Shown one piece after another: positions 44,948-52,746 of a stretch of DNA of 64,000 nt. The stretch comes from an uncultured Myxococcales bacterium (GTDB lineage: Bacteria > Myxococcota_A > UBA9042). The notes under the pieces are model-generated. The model saw only the letters and a list, made by a program, of their open reading frames with translations, made no database searches and was not told the DNA's origin. Where the stretch lies: the NCBI GenBank assembly GCA_903955385.1, contig CAJBNH010000031.1, positions 1 to 64,000 of the forward strand, written 5' to 3'. The translations under genes and the position numbers were made by a program. Within the stretch, counting starts at the first letter, position 1. Each line of letters begins with the position of its first letter.

Positions 44948-44977
44948 TTGTGGCGCGGCACGGTTTGCGGCTATGCT
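44948..44977 (+). promoter_or_regulatory. Candidate promoter for the 45056 lipoprotein gene
   Basis: TTGTGG (44948-44953) and TATGCT (44972-44977) are 18 bp apart. The -10 is good and the -35 fair. The start would be near 44984, giving a leader of about 70 nt. Confidence 0.35.
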
Positions 44978-45055
44978 GCGCCGCTCTGCGCCCAAGAGCG
45001 TCCGGGGGGGCGAAGCGGGCGAACAATTGCACGACGGGCGACCACGGAGGCAGCG

Positions 45056-47266
45056 GTGAACATGCGCAAATTCGTTCGAATTGGCTGGGGCTTGGCTGCT
45101 TGCGTGGGCATGGCGCTGGCAGCGGGTTGCAGCGGGGGCGAGGAAACGGTTGAGGTTGCCGCCACTTGCGGCGGACAGCCTTCGTGCCTCAACGACAAGG
45201 GCCAGGAGAACCTCGGCCTGTGCCCTGCACCGCAGTCGGAGTGGTCCTGCATCCAAGGCTGCTGCGTCGAGAAGATGCTGTGCAAGTCGAACGCCGAGTG
45301 CGCAGTCAGGCTGGGCACCGATGCGTGCCCGGACGGCAGGTTCACCTGCGGCTGCGATGTGGAATCGGGTGCGTGCATCCAGACGATGTGCGCCAACGAC
45401 TCGGGCTGCGCCGACGGCCAGCAGTGCCACCAGGGCGGTTGCCGGGCACCACTGACGACGACCGACCTGTCTGCACGGCTGCTGCGGCCGGTGTGGATCG
45501 GTGCGCCGGGTGCGGTCTTCGACGCCGCAATCGCGCTGGGAGCCCAAGCGGTTGACGGTCAGGGCAACGTGGAGCCCAAGGCTGCGTTTGTCTGGCAGCT
45601 GGCGACCAGCGATGCATTTACCTTGGCCGACGGCAAGTTGACCGCCACCGGCAAGCCTGGCCACGCGACGATCACGGCGACCGTCGTCGGCGCGTCGAAG
45701 GCGGCGTCCGCCCCCGCCGACCTGTGGAATCTCGGCCCCTTGCCGCAAGGCCAGAACCTGCGCGTCACCGTGGTCGACGACGTGAAGCTGACGCAGCTGA
45801 CGGGCCACGTCGTGGTCATCGGGTTGTCGGGCGAGGCCACCCCCGTGCAGGCCCCGCTCGCAGACGGTCAGGCGGCGTTCGCGGGTGTTCAATTCCCCTG
45901 CGACATCCACTTCTTCAACGATGACCACGCGCCGGTGTCGGTGTTGGGTTATGACCCCGCTGGCGGTCCTGCCGACGTCGTGCTTCCGTCGCCGCTGCAC
46001 CACTTTGCGGAGATCGCCTTCGATGCCGACGACAAGCTGGACATGTCGAAGACCACGTTGGTGAACGCCGACCTGCTGGGTGGCACCCACGACTATCCGG
46101 GAACGGGCGAGGCCGCACTGGGGCTGACTTCGCTGGCGTTCGGGCCCTCGCTGCTCAACTTCAGCGTCGACTCGATCCTCGGGCCGACCGTGCAGCGGCC
46201 GTTCGACAAGGACGCGCCCAGCTTCGTGAATCCCGACCCAAGCAAGCCGCAGGAGGTGCCGGGCGGCATCACCTTCGTCCTGGGCAAGCCGGTGGTGACC
46301 AGCTATGTGCTCGCAGGCCCCCCGGGCAACAGCATCCTGTGGACGCTGGCAGGCCGACTGAGCCTGACCGAATTGCTGGGCGAGATCAGCAAGATCTTCG
46401 ACGCGGTGGATGGCGGACTGGACGTGGGCAAGGTCGTCAGCGTGCTGCTGCCGCATCTGGCCGGGTTCCAGTCGCAGGTCGTCACGGAGCTGGCGTTTGC
46501 AAGTGAATTCGCGCCGCCCATGAAGCAGCTGAATCTGGCGCCGACGTTCCCTCTCGGGCTGCGAACCCAGATCAAGCTGCCGACGCTGCCCAAGGTCGGC
46601 GAAGGCTGGGCGGACCTCGCTTTCGTGGTCGGCGGAGCGCTGCTGCCGTCGGGCGACATCGTGCCGCTGGGCCTGACTGCGGGCTCGGACTCGATCGACA
46701 AGGAAGACATCGCGGACGGCAAGATCGACGGTGACGCGGTCGAGCCAGGGACCCAGCCGCTGCCGTTGAGCGTCGCGCCCCTGCACAGTGGCTTGCGCGT
46801 CGGTGAGGCGAACCATGTGCTGGTGACGGCGGCGATCATTCTGGGCGGTAACGGCAAGAAGGAGGGAGGTTCGATCCTGATCGGTGCCCCCGGCGCCATC
46901 ACCGCAACCGTCAACCTTCCGGACTTCCTTGCGTTCCCTGCCGGCTCCAGTTGGAACGCGGCCACGCGCGAGGTCCTTGCGGCTGCGGTTGACGGCTCGC
47001 AGTTCTATCGCGTGACCCTGATCGGTCCGCAGAACCGTCAGTGGCTGGTCGTGGCACCTGGCAATCTTGCTGGCAAAACCCTGAAGCTGCCGGACCTGAC
47101 CCTGTTCGGTGCCAAGAGTGACCCGACGACCGAGGTCAAGCGCGCGCTGGTCGCCGCCTTCGAGCTCGCGGTGCCGACGTCGTTCCCGGCTTTGGTCGGA
47201 CCCGGTGGCCTGACCGACCTGGTGCGGCAGGTGCGGCGGACGGCGTTTCTGGACGCCACGCCTTAG
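45056..47266 (+). CDS. Large Cys-rich lipoprotein
   Basis: This 736 aa lipoprotein has a lipobox AAGC (Cys 25). Residues 33-145 are Cys-rich (CGGQPSCLND, CIQGCCVEKMLCKSNAEC, CGCDVESGACIQTMCANDSGCADGQQC) and look like linked EGF- or DICKKOPF-like disulfide modules found in myxobacterial and bradymonad surface proteins. The remaining part is Ig-like beta structure (about residues 150-230 resemble bacterial Ig-like domains) with long, hydrophobic unassigned stretches. GGAGG lies five bases before the GTG at 45056; an ATG lies two codons on. The role is unknown. Confidence 0.6.
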   Translation: MNMRKFVRIGWGLAACVGMALAAGCSGGEETVEVAATCGGQPSCLNDKGQENLGLCPAPQSEWSCIQGCCVEKMLCKSNAECAVRLGTDACPDGRFTCGCDVESGACIQTMCANDSGCADGQQCHQGGCRAPLTTTDLSARLLRPVWIGAPGAVFDAAIALGAQAVDGQGNVEPKAAFVWQLATSDAFTLADGKLTATGKPGHATITATVVGASKAASAPADLWNLGPLPQGQNLRVTVVDDVKLTQLTGHVVVIGLSGEATPVQAPLADGQAAFAGVQFPCDIHFFNDDHAPVSVLGYDPAGGPADVVLPSPLHHFAEIAFDADDKLDMSKTTLVNADLLGGTHDYPGTGEAALGLTSLAFGPSLLNFSVDSILGPTVQRPFDKDAPSFVNPDPSKPQEVPGGITFVLGKPVVTSYVLAGPPGNSILWTLAGRLSLTELLGEISKIFDAVDGGLDVGKVVSVLLPHLAGFQSQVVTELAFASEFAPPMKQLNLAPTFPLGLRTQIKLPTLPKVGEGWADLAFVVGGALLPSGDIVPLGLTAGSDSIDKEDIADGKIDGDAVEPGTQPLPLSVAPLHSGLRVGEANHVLVTAAIILGGNGKKEGGSILIGAPGAITATVNLPDFLAFPAGSSWNAATREVLAAAVDGSQFYRVTLIGPQNRQWLVVAPGNLAGKTLKLPDLTLFGAKSDPTTEVKRALVAAFELAVPTSFPALVGPGGLTDLVRQVRRTAFLDATP

Positions 47267-47308
47267 CCGACTCGTCCCCACAAGCTTGGAATCCGGACCT
47301 TTCGCGGG

Positions 47309-48211
47309 TCAGCCCTGTGGCTGCATCCGGCCGTCGCGCCACACGAATCGCTGGACGTCAGGCTCGTGGCGCTCCCGGTGCACGCGCACGGCTTCGCGCC
47401 ACGCTTCGGCCTGCGGGTGCTGCGGGTCGCTGGGCAACAGCACGGCCGGCCCCTGTCCCGATTCTGCAATGCGGAACGGCTCGTAGCGCGGCCCGACGCC
47501 GCCGTCGCCGAGTTGCCGCAGGACGTCTTGGGGTCGCGTCCCCAGACCGCCCAGTCGCGCCAGGGTGTGCCAGGTAGGCGGCGGCAGAAGAATCGGCCCG
47601 TTGCAGGCGTGCGAGGCCATCGCGTCGGCCGGCGTGAGCCACTGGACTTCGGTCGACTCGTGCCCGTCGGTTTGGGCGTGCTGGCCCTTGGGCAGCAGGG
47701 CGGCGAAGAACCACGCGTCGAAGCGCACCGGCTCGGCCGCGGGAGTCAGCCAGCGGGCAAACGGCACCAGCAGGTCCAAAGCCAGCGTCAGCCCCGCCGC
47801 CGTGAGGACGCGATGGTGGTCGGCCGCTTCCAGGCGGTGCCCTCGATGCAATGACCTGAGTTCGCTGTGGATCTCGGTCAGCTGATCGGCAGTGGGCCAG
47901 CGCCCGTCGGCCGTGCGGGCGAGCAGAACCAGCGCCTCCTCGTCCAGCTCGCGCAACCCTGACACGAAGGCCGCGCGCGCCAGTTGCAGGTCGTCGATCC
48001 CTAACAGATTCGCGCACTCTCGGTCAGAGCGTCCCTGCGCGGGCGCGTCGAAGTCTGCGGGGTCCAGCTTGCCGCCGGGAAAGACCGTCGCGCCGCCCAT
48101 GAAGCTGCTGGCCTGGTGGCGACGCATCACCAGCGACTCGCAAGCACCCGTGGGGCCCTCGCGCAGCAGCACGACGGTGGCGGCAAACGTCGGCGGCTGG
48201 GGACCGGACAT
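47309..48211 (-). CDS. Nudix hydrolase, NUDT7/NUDT19-like
   Basis: This 300 aa protein starts with a hydrolase core in which TVFPGGKLDPADFD and GLRELDEEALVL form a Nudix box with an insert of about 35 residues between the Gly and RExxEE parts. That split and the long C-terminal segment recall NUDT19 and related CoA or acyl-CoA diphosphatases. The metal ligands RELDEE are intact. The substrate is not proved. The gene converges with the large lipoprotein across 42 bp and is nine bases downstream of the 48220 gene on the same strand. Confidence 0.75.
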   Translation of the reverse strand: MSGPQPPTFAATVVLLREGPTGACESLVMRRHQASSFMGGATVFPGGKLDPADFDAPAQGRSDRECANLLGIDDLQLARAAFVSGLRELDEEALVLLARTADGRWPTADQLTEIHSELRSLHRGHRLEAADHHRVLTAAGLTLALDLLVPFARWLTPAAEPVRFDAWFFAALLPKGQHAQTDGHESTEVQWLTPADAMASHACNGPILLPPPTWHTLARLGGLGTRPQDVLRQLGDGGVGPRYEPFRIAESGQGPAVLLPSDPQHPQAEAWREAVRVHRERHEPDVQRFVWRDGRMQPQG

Positions 48212-48219
48212 GACGTGGG

Positions 48220-49491
48220 CTAGCCCTTGCAGTTCGGGAACTTGGCGGGGTCGAGCAGCCTCGTCAGATAGCCCGGCAGGACCATCGTGAAGAGCTCTTC
48301 GGGCGTGACCTCGTCGTAGTCCGCTCCGGCATAGGGAGCCGGCGCCATGCCGTTACCGTAGTCGCCCTCCAGCCAGCAGTGCTGCCCTTGGGCCTCCAGC
48401 GCAGCACACGTCTCCTCGTCTACCGCTGCCTGGCACTCCGGCATGTTGTTCAGCGCAAAGAACTTCGCCTCAGACGACGCGACCTTCTCGATGGCGATGC
48501 GGCTGGCCCAGTGGCTGGGCAGGCGGTGGTCGTACTTGAACTGCAGCCGCTGGTAGCGCTGGAACACCTTCTTGAGGTAGGTCGACGGCTCGCGGACCAT
48601 CCACCACGAGTTGTCGCTGCACTTCTGACCCGTCAGCGTGATCGGCCAAGCGCCCTCAGCACACACGATGCTGGCCGACTTGCCGTTCTGGGCAGGGGGA
48701 TACTGGGCCGACTGCGGCGCAGCGTTGAAGTTGCAGGCGGTGGGAGAGACGCCCGGGCCGTCGCTGGGGCCGATGCTCAGCTGCGAGTTCTCCGACGCCT
48801 CACTGATCGAGCAACGGTCAAGCGGCCCCTCGACGTCGAGCAGGAAGGCCGTCAGCTTCAGGGCCCCCGTGTTGTAGACCGTGATCGCGCGGGTCACCGG
48901 GATCAGGCCCGCACCGATGGTGATGAAGCCCACCTGCTTCTTGTCGACCGACTCGCGCGACGACTGGATGAGCACCATCTCCTTGACCGCCGCCTCGGCA
49001 TAGATGCCGCCGACGTCGTTGGCCGGCCCCTCGGACTTGTAGGACCCCTGGCCCAGCCCGGGAAGGTTGAAGACGACGACGTTGATCCCCAAACACCCGG
49101 CCATCTTGCTGGCGGGCTCGACGTAGTTTGGATACGCCTGCGGGTCGTCTGCGAGGCCGGAGCGCAGGTCCGACACGATGATCGCCAGCGGACACGTAGC
49201 CCCCACCTGACAGTTGGCAGGCTGCAGGAACGTGCCCTTGACCTTTGCGGTGATCATCTGGCCGTCTTCGCCAGGAACCTTGATCGGGGTGGAGAACGGT
49301 GTCGGCATCACCTGCTGGCACTCGGGGACGACCGGGGTGTCCTCAGCCGTGTCCTCGACGGTGGTGTCCGTTCCGCCCGCAGTGTCGGTCGTAGAAGTGC
49401 CGTCGGTACCGCAGCCACCCGCCAGCATCAGCACGGTCGCACACGTCGCCATCGCCACTGCTGCCTTCGCGTTCCAGAAACGTTGCCGCAT
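48220..49491 (-). CDS. Lipoprotein with degenerate alpha/beta-hydrolase-like core
   Basis: This 423 aa lipoprotein has the lipobox AGGC (Cys 27) and a Thr/Asp-rich linker. The core has an alpha/beta hydrolase look: CPLAIIVSDLRSG and VVVFNLPGLGQGSYKSEG correspond to the oxyanion strand and loop, but the expected GxSxG elbow reads GFITIGAGL with no serine, so it may be a non-catalytic relative. Cys pairs in the C-terminal half (CSISE, CNFNAAP, CAEGAW, CSDNSW, CWLEGDY) suggest disulfides. GGAGGATG lies before the ATG at 49491. Function unknown. Confidence 0.5.
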   Translation of the reverse strand: MRQRFWNAKAAVAMATCATVLMLAGGCGTDGTSTTDTAGGTDTTVEDTAEDTPVVPECQQVMPTPFSTPIKVPGEDGQMITAKVKGTFLQPANCQVGATCPLAIIVSDLRSGLADDPQAYPNYVEPASKMAGCLGINVVVFNLPGLGQGSYKSEGPANDVGGIYAEAAVKEMVLIQSSRESVDKKQVGFITIGAGLIPVTRAITVYNTGALKLTAFLLDVEGPLDRCSISEASENSQLSIGPSDGPGVSPTACNFNAAPQSAQYPPAQNGKSASIVCAEGAWPITLTGQKCSDNSWWMVREPSTYLKKVFQRYQRLQFKYDHRLPSHWASRIAIEKVASSEAKFFALNNMPECQAAVDEETCAALEAQGQHCWLEGDYGNGMAPAPYAGADYDEVTPEELFTMVLPGYLTRLLDPAKFPNCKG

Positions 49492-49868
49492 CGCATCCTC
49501 CGGTCGCCGACAGGGCCGCAGAGACCGTCTGCGGGCGCCGGGATTGTACCCGCACGGGCGTCGCCCACAACCTCTGCGGAGACACCGCGAGGTCGAATCG
49601 AGCACTGGCGCGGCCCTGAAGAAAATTCCCTTTCATTTGCAGGTGATTATCGTCAACGCCCCGGATCGTCGGACGATGGCGATCGCTGGGGTTCCAGACC
49701 GACGCGAGCCGGGCATCTGCGGCCGCGCAGCCTTGCGAAAGCGAGCGATCGAGAGACGCGGAGGGATCGCCTTCTCCGGAGCTCGCGCGGGGGTTCCCGC
49801 GGGGATGGTTGGGGGGGCCAAGGGAGCCCTGACCATGGACAACCTCCCGACCCGGCAGGCCTTCACGG

Positions 49869-49898
49869 TTGACACTGCGAGGCCTCCGTTCCTATCCT
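49869..49898 (+). promoter_or_regulatory. dcw (mra) promoter
   Basis: A perfect -35 TTGACA (49869-49874) is followed 18 bp later by TATCCT (49893-49898). Transcription should start near 49905, exactly where the MraZ repeats begin, which is what an autorepressor site requires. Confidence 0.7.
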
Positions 49899-49905
49899 CG
49901 CCAAG

Positions 49906-49950
49906 TGGGAGAAAGTGGATCGCAGCGGGTAGTTGTGGATCACACTGGAG
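49906..49950 (+). promoter_or_regulatory. MraZ operator, five TGGGN-like repeats
   Basis: Five 5-bp units lie at an exact 10-bp spacing: TGGGA (49906), TGGAT (49916), CGGGT (49926), TGGAT (49936) and TGGAG (49946), each followed by a 5-bp spacer. MraZ is known to bind direct TGGGN repeats with this spacing upstream of its own operon. Only the first unit matches TGGGN exactly; the others each carry one change. Five rather than three units would allow higher-order binding. Confidence 0.75.
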
Positions 49951-50049
49951 ACTCCCCGGCACCTTCGGATTCCCCGACAGCATCGCAGGATGCAAGACCC
50001 TGACTCTCTTGTTGTTTCTGACGGCGATCGAGCCGTGGGCAGGCGACAC

Positions 50050-50511
50050 GTGACGGTTCGTTTCCGAGGCGAGTACCAGCAGAGGGTCGACGACAAGTGT
50101 CGTCTGAGCATCCCTGCGGGTTACCGCCAGGCTCTGGAGCAGCACGGAGACCCGCGTTTGATCGTGGTCCGTGCCGTCTCGGGCCCCTGCCTGCAGGTCT
50201 ACACGGCCAAGGAGTGGGAGGCGGTCGAGGACAGGATCCGCGCGCTGCCGCAGAGCGACCCGACCGTGATCAAGCTGATGCGCTTTCAGGTCGCGGGCAA
50301 CCAGCTGCTGGAGCCGGACAGCCACGGTCGCGTGGTCCTGCCGCCGACGCTGCGCGCGCACGCGGGCATCGGCCCGAGCACTGAGGTCGTGATCGCAAGC
50401 CAAATCTTCAAGTTCGAGATCTGGGCCAAGGACCGCTGGGAGGCAGAGCTCGTGCGCTGCACCGACGATCTGCCCAACTGGGCCCCGGACCTGGCGCGCC
50501 TGGGTCTGTAA
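50050..50511 (+). CDS. mraZ: Transcriptional regulator MraZ
   Basis: MraZ is the AbrB-like DNA-binding protein that controls the dcw cluster. The 153 aa product holds two swapped-hairpin halves: FRGEYQQRVDDKCRLSIPAGYR and NQLLEPDSHGRVVLPPTLRAHAGI. The DKxRLSIP core is present with Cys in place of Gly (DKCRL). I chose the GTG at 50050, which gives the common N-terminal VTVRFRGEY; an ATG at 49990 would add 20 residues. Its operator lies 100-145 bases upstream. It starts the dcw operon. Confidence 0.93.
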   Translation: MTVRFRGEYQQRVDDKCRLSIPAGYRQALEQHGDPRLIVVRAVSGPCLQVYTAKEWEAVEDRIRALPQSDPTVIKLMRFQVAGNQLLEPDSHGRVVLPPTLRAHAGIGPSTEVVIASQIFKFEIWAKDRWEAELVRCTDDLPNWAPDLARLGL

Positions 50512-50525
50512 GAAGGGGAGGTTCT

Positions 50526-51509
50526 TTGACAACCCTGCCCACCGAACCCACGGCCGCCTCGGCCGGATTCGCACACGTCTCCGTCATGGGCGACGAGGTG
50601 ATCGAGGCCCTGCGCCCCGTCCCTGCGGGCTGGGTGGTCGACGGCACCCTCGGCGGCGGCGGCCACAGCGAGCGAATCCTTCGGGAGCTTCCGCACTTGT
50701 CGGTGCTGGGCCTGGACCGGGACCCTGCGGCGTTGCAGGCGGCCTCGGCACGTCTGGCACCCTTCGGCGACCGCTTCGCCGCCGAGCACAGCCGCTTCAG
50801 CGAGCTGGCCCAGGTCTGCGAACGACGCGGATTTCCTTTTCTTTCCGGTGTATTGGCCGATGTCGGGGTGTCTTCCCACCAGATCGACACGGCCGAGCGC
50901 GGTTTCTCGTTCCGCCAGGATGGCCCCCTGGACATGCGGATGGACCCTACCCGCGGTGAGACGCTGGAGGACATGCTGTCCGAGGTCACGGTCGAGGACC
51001 TGGCCAACGTCCTGTATGAATTCGGCGACATCCGTCGGTCCATCGGCACCGCGCGCATGGTGCTCGAGGCCTTCCAGCAAGGCGCGCATACCACAAGCGC
51101 GCTGGCCAACCGCCTGGCGGCCCGCCTGCCGCGCAACCGCTCGATCCACCCGGCCACCATGGTGTTTCAGGCGCTGCGGATCTGGGTCAACGCAGAGCTG
51201 GACGAACTGCAGTCGCTGCTGGACGCCGCTCCGCCGCTGCTGCAACCCGGCGGTCGAATGGCCGTGATCGCCTTTCACTCCGGCGAGGACCGGCTGGTCA
51301 AGCAGTCGTTCCGCGAGCGAGCGCCCGGCCGCTACGGCGAGTACGTGCGCATCACGCGCAAGCCTTGGATTCCAAAGGGCAGGGAGCAGGAAGAGAACCC
51401 CCGGTCGCGCAGCGCGCGGTTGCGGGTACTCGAGCGGGCGGTACCCGGAAGCATGGGTCGCTACGGCGGCTTCGACGGAGACGACAACGACGAAGGGGAC
51501 GAGGGCTAG
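50526..51509 (+). CDS. rsmH: 16S rRNA (cytosine1402-N4)-methyltransferase RsmH
   Basis: RsmH (MraW) methylates C1402 in the 16S rRNA decoding centre with SAM. Motifs are HVSVMGDEVIEAL at the N-terminus, DGTLGGGGHSERIL (SAM loop), VLADVGVSSHQID (DLGxSS type) and the C-terminal MAVIAFHSGEDRLVKQSF (the usual SLEDR is Gly-Glu-Asp-Arg). The start is TTG at 50526 with AAGGGGAGG upstream. Length of 327 aa is typical. Confidence 0.95.
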   Translation: MTTLPTEPTAASAGFAHVSVMGDEVIEALRPVPAGWVVDGTLGGGGHSERILRELPHLSVLGLDRDPAALQAASARLAPFGDRFAAEHSRFSELAQVCERRGFPFLSGVLADVGVSSHQIDTAERGFSFRQDGPLDMRMDPTRGETLEDMLSEVTVEDLANVLYEFGDIRRSIGTARMVLEAFQQGAHTTSALANRLAARLPRNRSIHPATMVFQALRIWVNAELDELQSLLDAAPPLLQPGGRMAVIAFHSGEDRLVKQSFRERAPGRYGEYVRITRKPWIPKGREQEENPRSRSARLRVLERAVPGSMGRYGGFDGDDNDEGDEG

Positions 51510-51536
51510 GACCACACTGCAAGGCGAGGGGCACCT

Positions 51537-51884
51537 GTGAGCCGTTGGAGCAACCTATTGCAACGTTGGGCGAAACCGGCGACGGAAGTCGATCGGGCGC
51601 TGCAGTCCGAGCGGTTCTTCTGGTGGCGCGTGCTTGCGGTCCTGTCTGTCGCCGGACTGGTCGGACTGTTGGGCATCGCGCAGGTGCGCCGCAGCTCTGA
51701 GGGCATTCGCACCGCGTACGAAGTCTCACGGGCCGACGACACGTTGCGCGAGTTGATCGAGGCCAACCGTCACGCGGAAGCCCGCCTGACCGGCATGAAG
51801 AACCCCAACACCCTGCGACGTGAGGCGGTCGAAGTCCACGGCATGCACCTGCCTGGGCCTGACCAGCAGATTGAGGTCGACTGA
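51537..51884 (+). CDS. ftsL: Cell-division protein FtsL
   Basis: FtsL is a small bitopic divisome protein that bridges FtsQ/FtsB and FtsI/FtsW. This 115 aa protein has a basic N-terminus, one transmembrane helix (about residues 28-49, WWRVLAVLSVAGLVGLLGIAQV) and a periplasmic coiled coil (DDTLRELIEANRHAEARL). Sequence similarity in the family is low; position between rsmH and ftsI plus topology support the call. The GTG start has GAGGGG upstream. Two bases separate the stop from the upstream GTG of the next gene. Confidence 0.8.
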   Translation: MSRWSNLLQRWAKPATEVDRALQSERFFWWRVLAVLSVAGLVGLLGIAQVRRSSEGIRTAYEVSRADDTLRELIEANRHAEARLTGMKNPNTLRREAVEVHGMHLPGPDQQIEVD

Positions 51885-51888
51885 CGTG

Positions 51889-52746
51889 ATGCAGACCTGT
51901 GCCCAGCTGCAGCCCCCGGCCCGTCGCGCCCCCGTGCGCGCGCGGACGGGACGGGTGTGCGCGGGAGCGGTCGCGTCGATGATCGCGCTGACGGCGCTGG
52001 CGTGCGCAGGCGGGCAGACTGCTGACGAGCAACGCGCTGAGCAGGCTGACCTGCACTTCCGTTTGGCAACCGGCTACTTTCACGAGGGGCAGGTCGACTT
52101 GACGGTGCGCGAGCTGACCCAGGCGCTCGAGGCGCAACCGAACCACGCCGACGCGCACTACCTGTTCGGCTTCGTGCTGTTCGGTCGCAAGGAGTTCGAG
52201 CTTGCTGCGGACCACTTCCGGCTGGCCCTGAAGGCACGACCTTCCTTCTTTGCCGCTCGCAACCATCTGGGCGCCACGCTGATCGAGCTGGAACGGTGGC
52301 GGGATGCCATCACCGTCCTTGAACCGCTGCTGCGCGAGCCGACTTACACGACGCCTTATCTGGTCCACAACAACCTGGGCTGGGCGTGGCTGAAGCTGGG
52401 GGGACTCGCCAAGGCCGACGAGCACCTGAGGATGGCGGTCTTCCTGAACCCGGAGTTCTGCAACGGGCACCGCAACTTGGGATTGCTCGCCCTGCAGCGT
52501 CGCGACCCAGCGGCTGCTGTCGAGCACATGACCGAGGCGACCCGGCGCTGCCCGCAGTTCGCAGAGCTTCACCTGCAGCGTGCCGAGGCCTTGCAGGCGG
52601 CAGGTCGGTTGGACGACGCCCACGCCGCCCTGCGCAAGTGCGCTGAGTTGGCTGGGGATTCGCAGCTCGGTCGCAGGTGCCGGACCCGTCTGGGCCCCGC
52701 CGCGACCGCCAAGGAAGGAGGGGACCATGCGCGCCTTCTTCCGTAA
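51889..52746 (+). CDS. PilW/Tgl-like TPR lipoprotein inside the dcw cluster
   Basis: This 285 aa lipoprotein has a lipobox ending ALAC (Cys 39), then about five TPRs. The repeats and the LLREPTYTTPYLVHNNLGWAWLKLGGLAKADEHL segment resemble PilF/PilW/Tgl, the pilotin that assembles the type IV pilus secretin (compare the DPLYPTP signature in PilW). Here it sits between ftsL and ftsI, with the last 20 bases overlapping the ftsI start, so it is made with division proteins. No pilus genes are in view, so it could also be a division-linked TPR lipoprotein. The ATG at 51889 follows a GTG. Confidence 0.65.
   Translation: MQTCAQLQPPARRAPVRARTGRVCAGAVASMIALTALACAGGQTADEQRAEQADLHFRLATGYFHEGQVDLTVRELTQALEAQPNHADAHYLFGFVLFGRKEFELAADHFRLALKARPSFFAARNHLGATLIELERWRDAITVLEPLLREPTYTTPYLVHNNLGWAWLKLGGLAKADEHLRMAVFLNPEFCNGHRNLGLLALQRRDPAAAVEHMTEATRRCPQFAELHLQRAEALQAAGRLDDAHAALRKCAELAGDSQLGRRCRTRLGPAATAKEGGDHARLLP

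Larger units (their letters stand above)
49492..50049. other. Regulatory region upstream of the dcw cluster
   Basis: This 558-bp region separates the divergent lipoprotein gene from mraZ. It contains the dcw promoter and the MraZ operator (49869-49950), and an AT-rich stretch at 49620-49656 (GAAAATTCCC, GATTATCGTCAAC) that may hold the promoter of the lipoprotein gene on the minus strand. No other gene is seen; a possible upstream mraZ start at 49990 would shorten it. Confidence 0.55.

Noticed and set aside
44870-45055. Small RNA or tRNA gene after the 44291 gene
   Set aside because: Only one 7-bp hairpin is found. No tRNA cloverleaf, T-loop or terminator was recognised.
51820-52746. Possible frameshift because the PilW-like gene overlaps ftsI
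   Set aside because: Both frames are complete, with their own starts and ribosome binding sites; a 20-bp overlap fits translational coupling.
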